A stretch of DNA of 64,000 bases. It comes from CAZTTG01 sp964615935. Lineage in GTDB: Bacteria; Planctomycetota; UBA1135; GCA-002686595. Under the pieces are notes generated by a model, which searched no databases, was not told where the DNA came from, and saw only the letters and a list, made by a program, of their open reading frames with translations. The stretch is from contig CAZTTG010000020.1 of assembly GCA_964615935.1 (NCBI GenBank), forward strand, positions 1 through 64,000, read 5' to 3'. Of the stretch, positions 62,403-64,000 are shown one piece after another (position 1 is the stretch's first letter; each line of letters opens with the position of its first letter). The position numbers were made by a program, and so were the translations under genes.

Positions 62403-63590
62403 TCATTCCTCTTCGCCGTCTTGTTCGTAGAAGATGTACGGGTTGGTACGCGGGTTGATCACCATCTCGGGGATCGGATCCAGACCGACCTGCTCGAGGA
62501 AGTTGCCCAGGCCGACGCGCTGGATGAACTCGCCCACGCGCTCGCGGTTGTTGCCGTGCTCGGCCCAGATGTCCCAGATGGCCTCGGCCACCTCCTTGAC
62601 GTCGTCGTAGGGCTCCTCGACCTTGAGGAAGGGCACCATCACCGAGGAGAGCAGGGCCCCGCCGATGATGGGGGCCTTCGATCCCAGCAGGATCGTGGCG
62701 CCGCGGTCCTTGCCCGGGGCCAACGCCTTGTGGAGGACGTTGATGCAGTGCATGCACTTGACGCAGTTGGTGTCGTCGATGGCGAGCTCGTTGCCGTCCC
62801 AGCTCATGCAGTGAGTGGGGCAGCGCGAGGTGACGTCCTTGACGATGTCGATCTTGCCGCCCGCGGCGTAGTTCTTGACCTCCGCCTGGTCGATCTGGAT
62901 CTCGTCACGCCAGGTCCCGATGACCGAGAAGTCGGCCCGGGCGACCGACGCCACGCAGTCGTTGGGGCAGCCGGCCATCTTGAACTTGAACTTGTAGGGG
63001 AAGGCCGGCCGGTGCAGCTCGTCCTGGAAGGACTGGGTCAGGTCGTAGGTGAGGCCCATCGTGTCGTAGCAGGCCCACTCGCACCGAGCCATCCCGCAGC
63101 AGCAGCTGGGGGTCCGCACGTCGGAGCCCGAGCCGCCGAGGTCGAAGCCGATCGCGGTCAGGTCCGCGAAGCACGGCTCCAGCCCCTCGGTCTTGGCCCC
63201 CAGGAGGATGATGTCCCCCGTGGAGCCGTGCATGTTCGTGATCTCCGAGCCGTGCTTCTCCCAGATGTCGCAGATCTTCCGCAGCACGTCGGAGGTGTAG
63301 AACCAGCCCGAGGGGTGGTTGATCCGCATGGTGTGGAACTGGGCGACCTCGGGGAACTCCTCCGGCAGGTCGTTGTAGCGCCCGATGACGCCCCCGCCGT
63401 ACCCCATGACGCCGACCAGGCCACCGTGCTTCCAGTGCCCGATCTTGTCCTTGTACGAGCGCTCCAGGACCCCCAGCAGGTCATTGGCCATGGGGTTGTC
63501 GGAGCTCTTCTTCAGCTCTTTGACGAAGCTCGGCCACGGGCCCTTCTCGAGCTCATCCAGTAGCGGAGTGTCCCATTTTTTCACGGTCAT
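62403..63590 (-). CDS. dsrA: DsrA, dissimilatory sulfite reductase alpha subunit
   Basis: A 395-residue sulfite reductase alpha subunit, first gene of the locus. PSCCCGMARCEWAC (Cys163-174) and MAGCPNDC (Cys208, Cys212) bind the sirohaem-linked [4Fe-4S] centre; CPTHC at 257-261 and CVKCMHC (276-282) belong to the ferredoxin domain. GSEITNMHGSTGDIILLG is a conserved active-side strand. The start at 63590 (MTVKKWDTPLLDELEKGPWP) has AGGA 7 nt upstream; an earlier in-frame start at 63632 lacks family similarity. It is slightly shorter than the roughly 420-440 residues of model sulfate reducers, mostly by a short N-terminus. Confidence 0.97.
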   Translation of the reverse strand: MTVKKWDTPLLDELEKGPWPSFVKELKKSSDNPMANDLLGVLERSYKDKIGHWKHGGLVGVMGYGGGVIGRYNDLPEEFPEVAQFHTMRINHPSGWFYTSDVLRKICDIWEKHGSEITNMHGSTGDIILLGAKTEGLEPCFADLTAIGFDLGGSGSDVRTPSCCCGMARCEWACYDTMGLTYDLTQSFQDELHRPAFPYKFKFKMAGCPNDCVASVARADFSVIGTWRDEIQIDQAEVKNYAAGGKIDIVKDVTSRCPTHCMSWDGNELAIDDTNCVKCMHCINVLHKALAPGKDRGATILLGSKAPIIGGALLSSVMVPFLKVEEPYDDVKEVAEAIWDIWAEHGNNRERVGEFIQRVGLGNFLEQVGLDPIPEMVINPRTNPYIFYEQDGEEE

Positions 63591-64000
63591 GACAGTTCCT
63601 TGTCGATGCCAGGCTGCTGGCAGAAGAACCACAGATCGCCCGCGCCTCCCGGCCTCGAGCCCCCCCGGGGAGAGCCCCGGGCTCGCGTCGCTTCGGCCGC
63701 ATCAGACGCAATCCAGAAGTTGTTAGCGTTGCGTCGGCAAGTCCGTCAGGCAGGTGCCCTGGAGGCGGTCGATTGCTAGTGCGAACCAGTACGCAAACGG
63801 CGTCTCATGGTCCGCGCTTTGGCTATCATGTCAAACGCATATTGTGAATGGCGCCGATAAAGACGGTTGATGGCGGCGCGCGCTCGGAACGCGGGGTCCG
63901 ACCACGCGATGGCTCGGCGAGGGCGCCGCTCGACGCCCCGGCGCGGCCGGGCCTCGGGCGTCATCGACACCGCATCGAGGCGTTGGACCGACCGGGACGA
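63591..64000 (-). promoter_or_regulatory. Upstream region of the dsr locus, no supported gene
   Basis: This 410-bp stretch holds no gene I can support. An AT-richer patch at about 63811-63870 contains TTGACA on the minus strand (63834-63829), a plausible -35 element about 240 bp before dsrA, but no good -10 follows at 17 nt. The promoter of the dsr genes should lie somewhere here. Confidence 0.3.

Noticed and set aside
63776..63970. 64-codon minus-strand frame upstream of dsrA
   Set aside because: Basic, no recognisable domain, no clear ribosome site, and it covers the AT-richer patch that more likely holds the promoter.

Overview
The window is GC-rich, bacterial, and almost certainly a metagenome-assembled scaffold: it carries one run of exactly 100 Ns (45502-45601) and at least two single-base frameshifts in otherwise good genes. 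The gene content points to Planctomycetota, probably a deep-branching lineage. It has many secreted S1 sulfatases, paired DUF3857/transglutaminase TPR proteins, an ECF sigma factor fused to a membrane anchor and extracytoplasmic repeats, FG-GAP and DUF642-like secreted proteins, and a C-terminal module (46501-47502) that I associate with this phylum. The taxonomic call is inference from gene families only.

Layout. 1-10355: the end of a short-chain dehydrogenase, an FG-GAP beta-propeller protein, a frameshifted membrane-anchored SGNH hydrolase, and a translationally coupled pair of TPR/transglutaminase-like exoproteins. 10594-18781: four sulfatase-family genes (two with the Cys maturation motif, two with Thr instead), a polytopic membrane protein and a zincin lipoprotein. 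18786-24692: a decayed molybdenum hydroxylase (2Fe-2S subunit frameshifted, large subunit truncated and joined to a foreign tail) between carboxypeptidase-regulatory-like proteins, then the ECF sigma fusion. 24678-29473: two more sulfatases, a HIT protein and a sugar-kinase-like gene. 29572-30888: a thioredoxin-like gene with an in-frame TGA exactly at the first position of a U-x-x-C motif, a candidate selenoprotein. 31000-38347: a very large esterase lipoprotein, an XRE regulator with a partner gene, an HD protein and a RAYT-type transposase. 38374-45492: an apparent fucose-polysaccharide locus with a single polypeptide joining an S1 sulfatase to a GH29 alpha-L-fucosidase, a secreted amidohydrolase with a CBM9-like tail, and a sodium/solute symporter with a coupled small membrane protein.

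47499-63590 is a compact dissimilatory sulfite reductase locus read on the minus strand: dsrA-dsrB-dsrD-dsrL-dsrN, two coupled repeat-protein genes (HEAT-like, TPR), dsrC, an RsbRD-N-like gene, dsrM-K-J-O-P, a three-part sirohaem synthase, a small inverted-repeat element, and a thioredoxin-fold/HEAT protein. The set contains the enzyme (DsrAB), its cofactor synthesis and amidation (sirohaem synthase, DsrN), the sulfur carrier (DsrC), the membrane electron conduit (DsrMKJOP) and the regulator/activator DsrD, with no dsrEFH. This favours the reductive direction. sat, apr and qmo are not in the window, so sulfite versus sulfate respiration cannot be decided.

Taken together the scaffold places extracellular desulfation of sulfated glycans beside the core of sulfite respiration. 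Whether sulfate released by the sulfatases feeds this pathway is a hypothesis.
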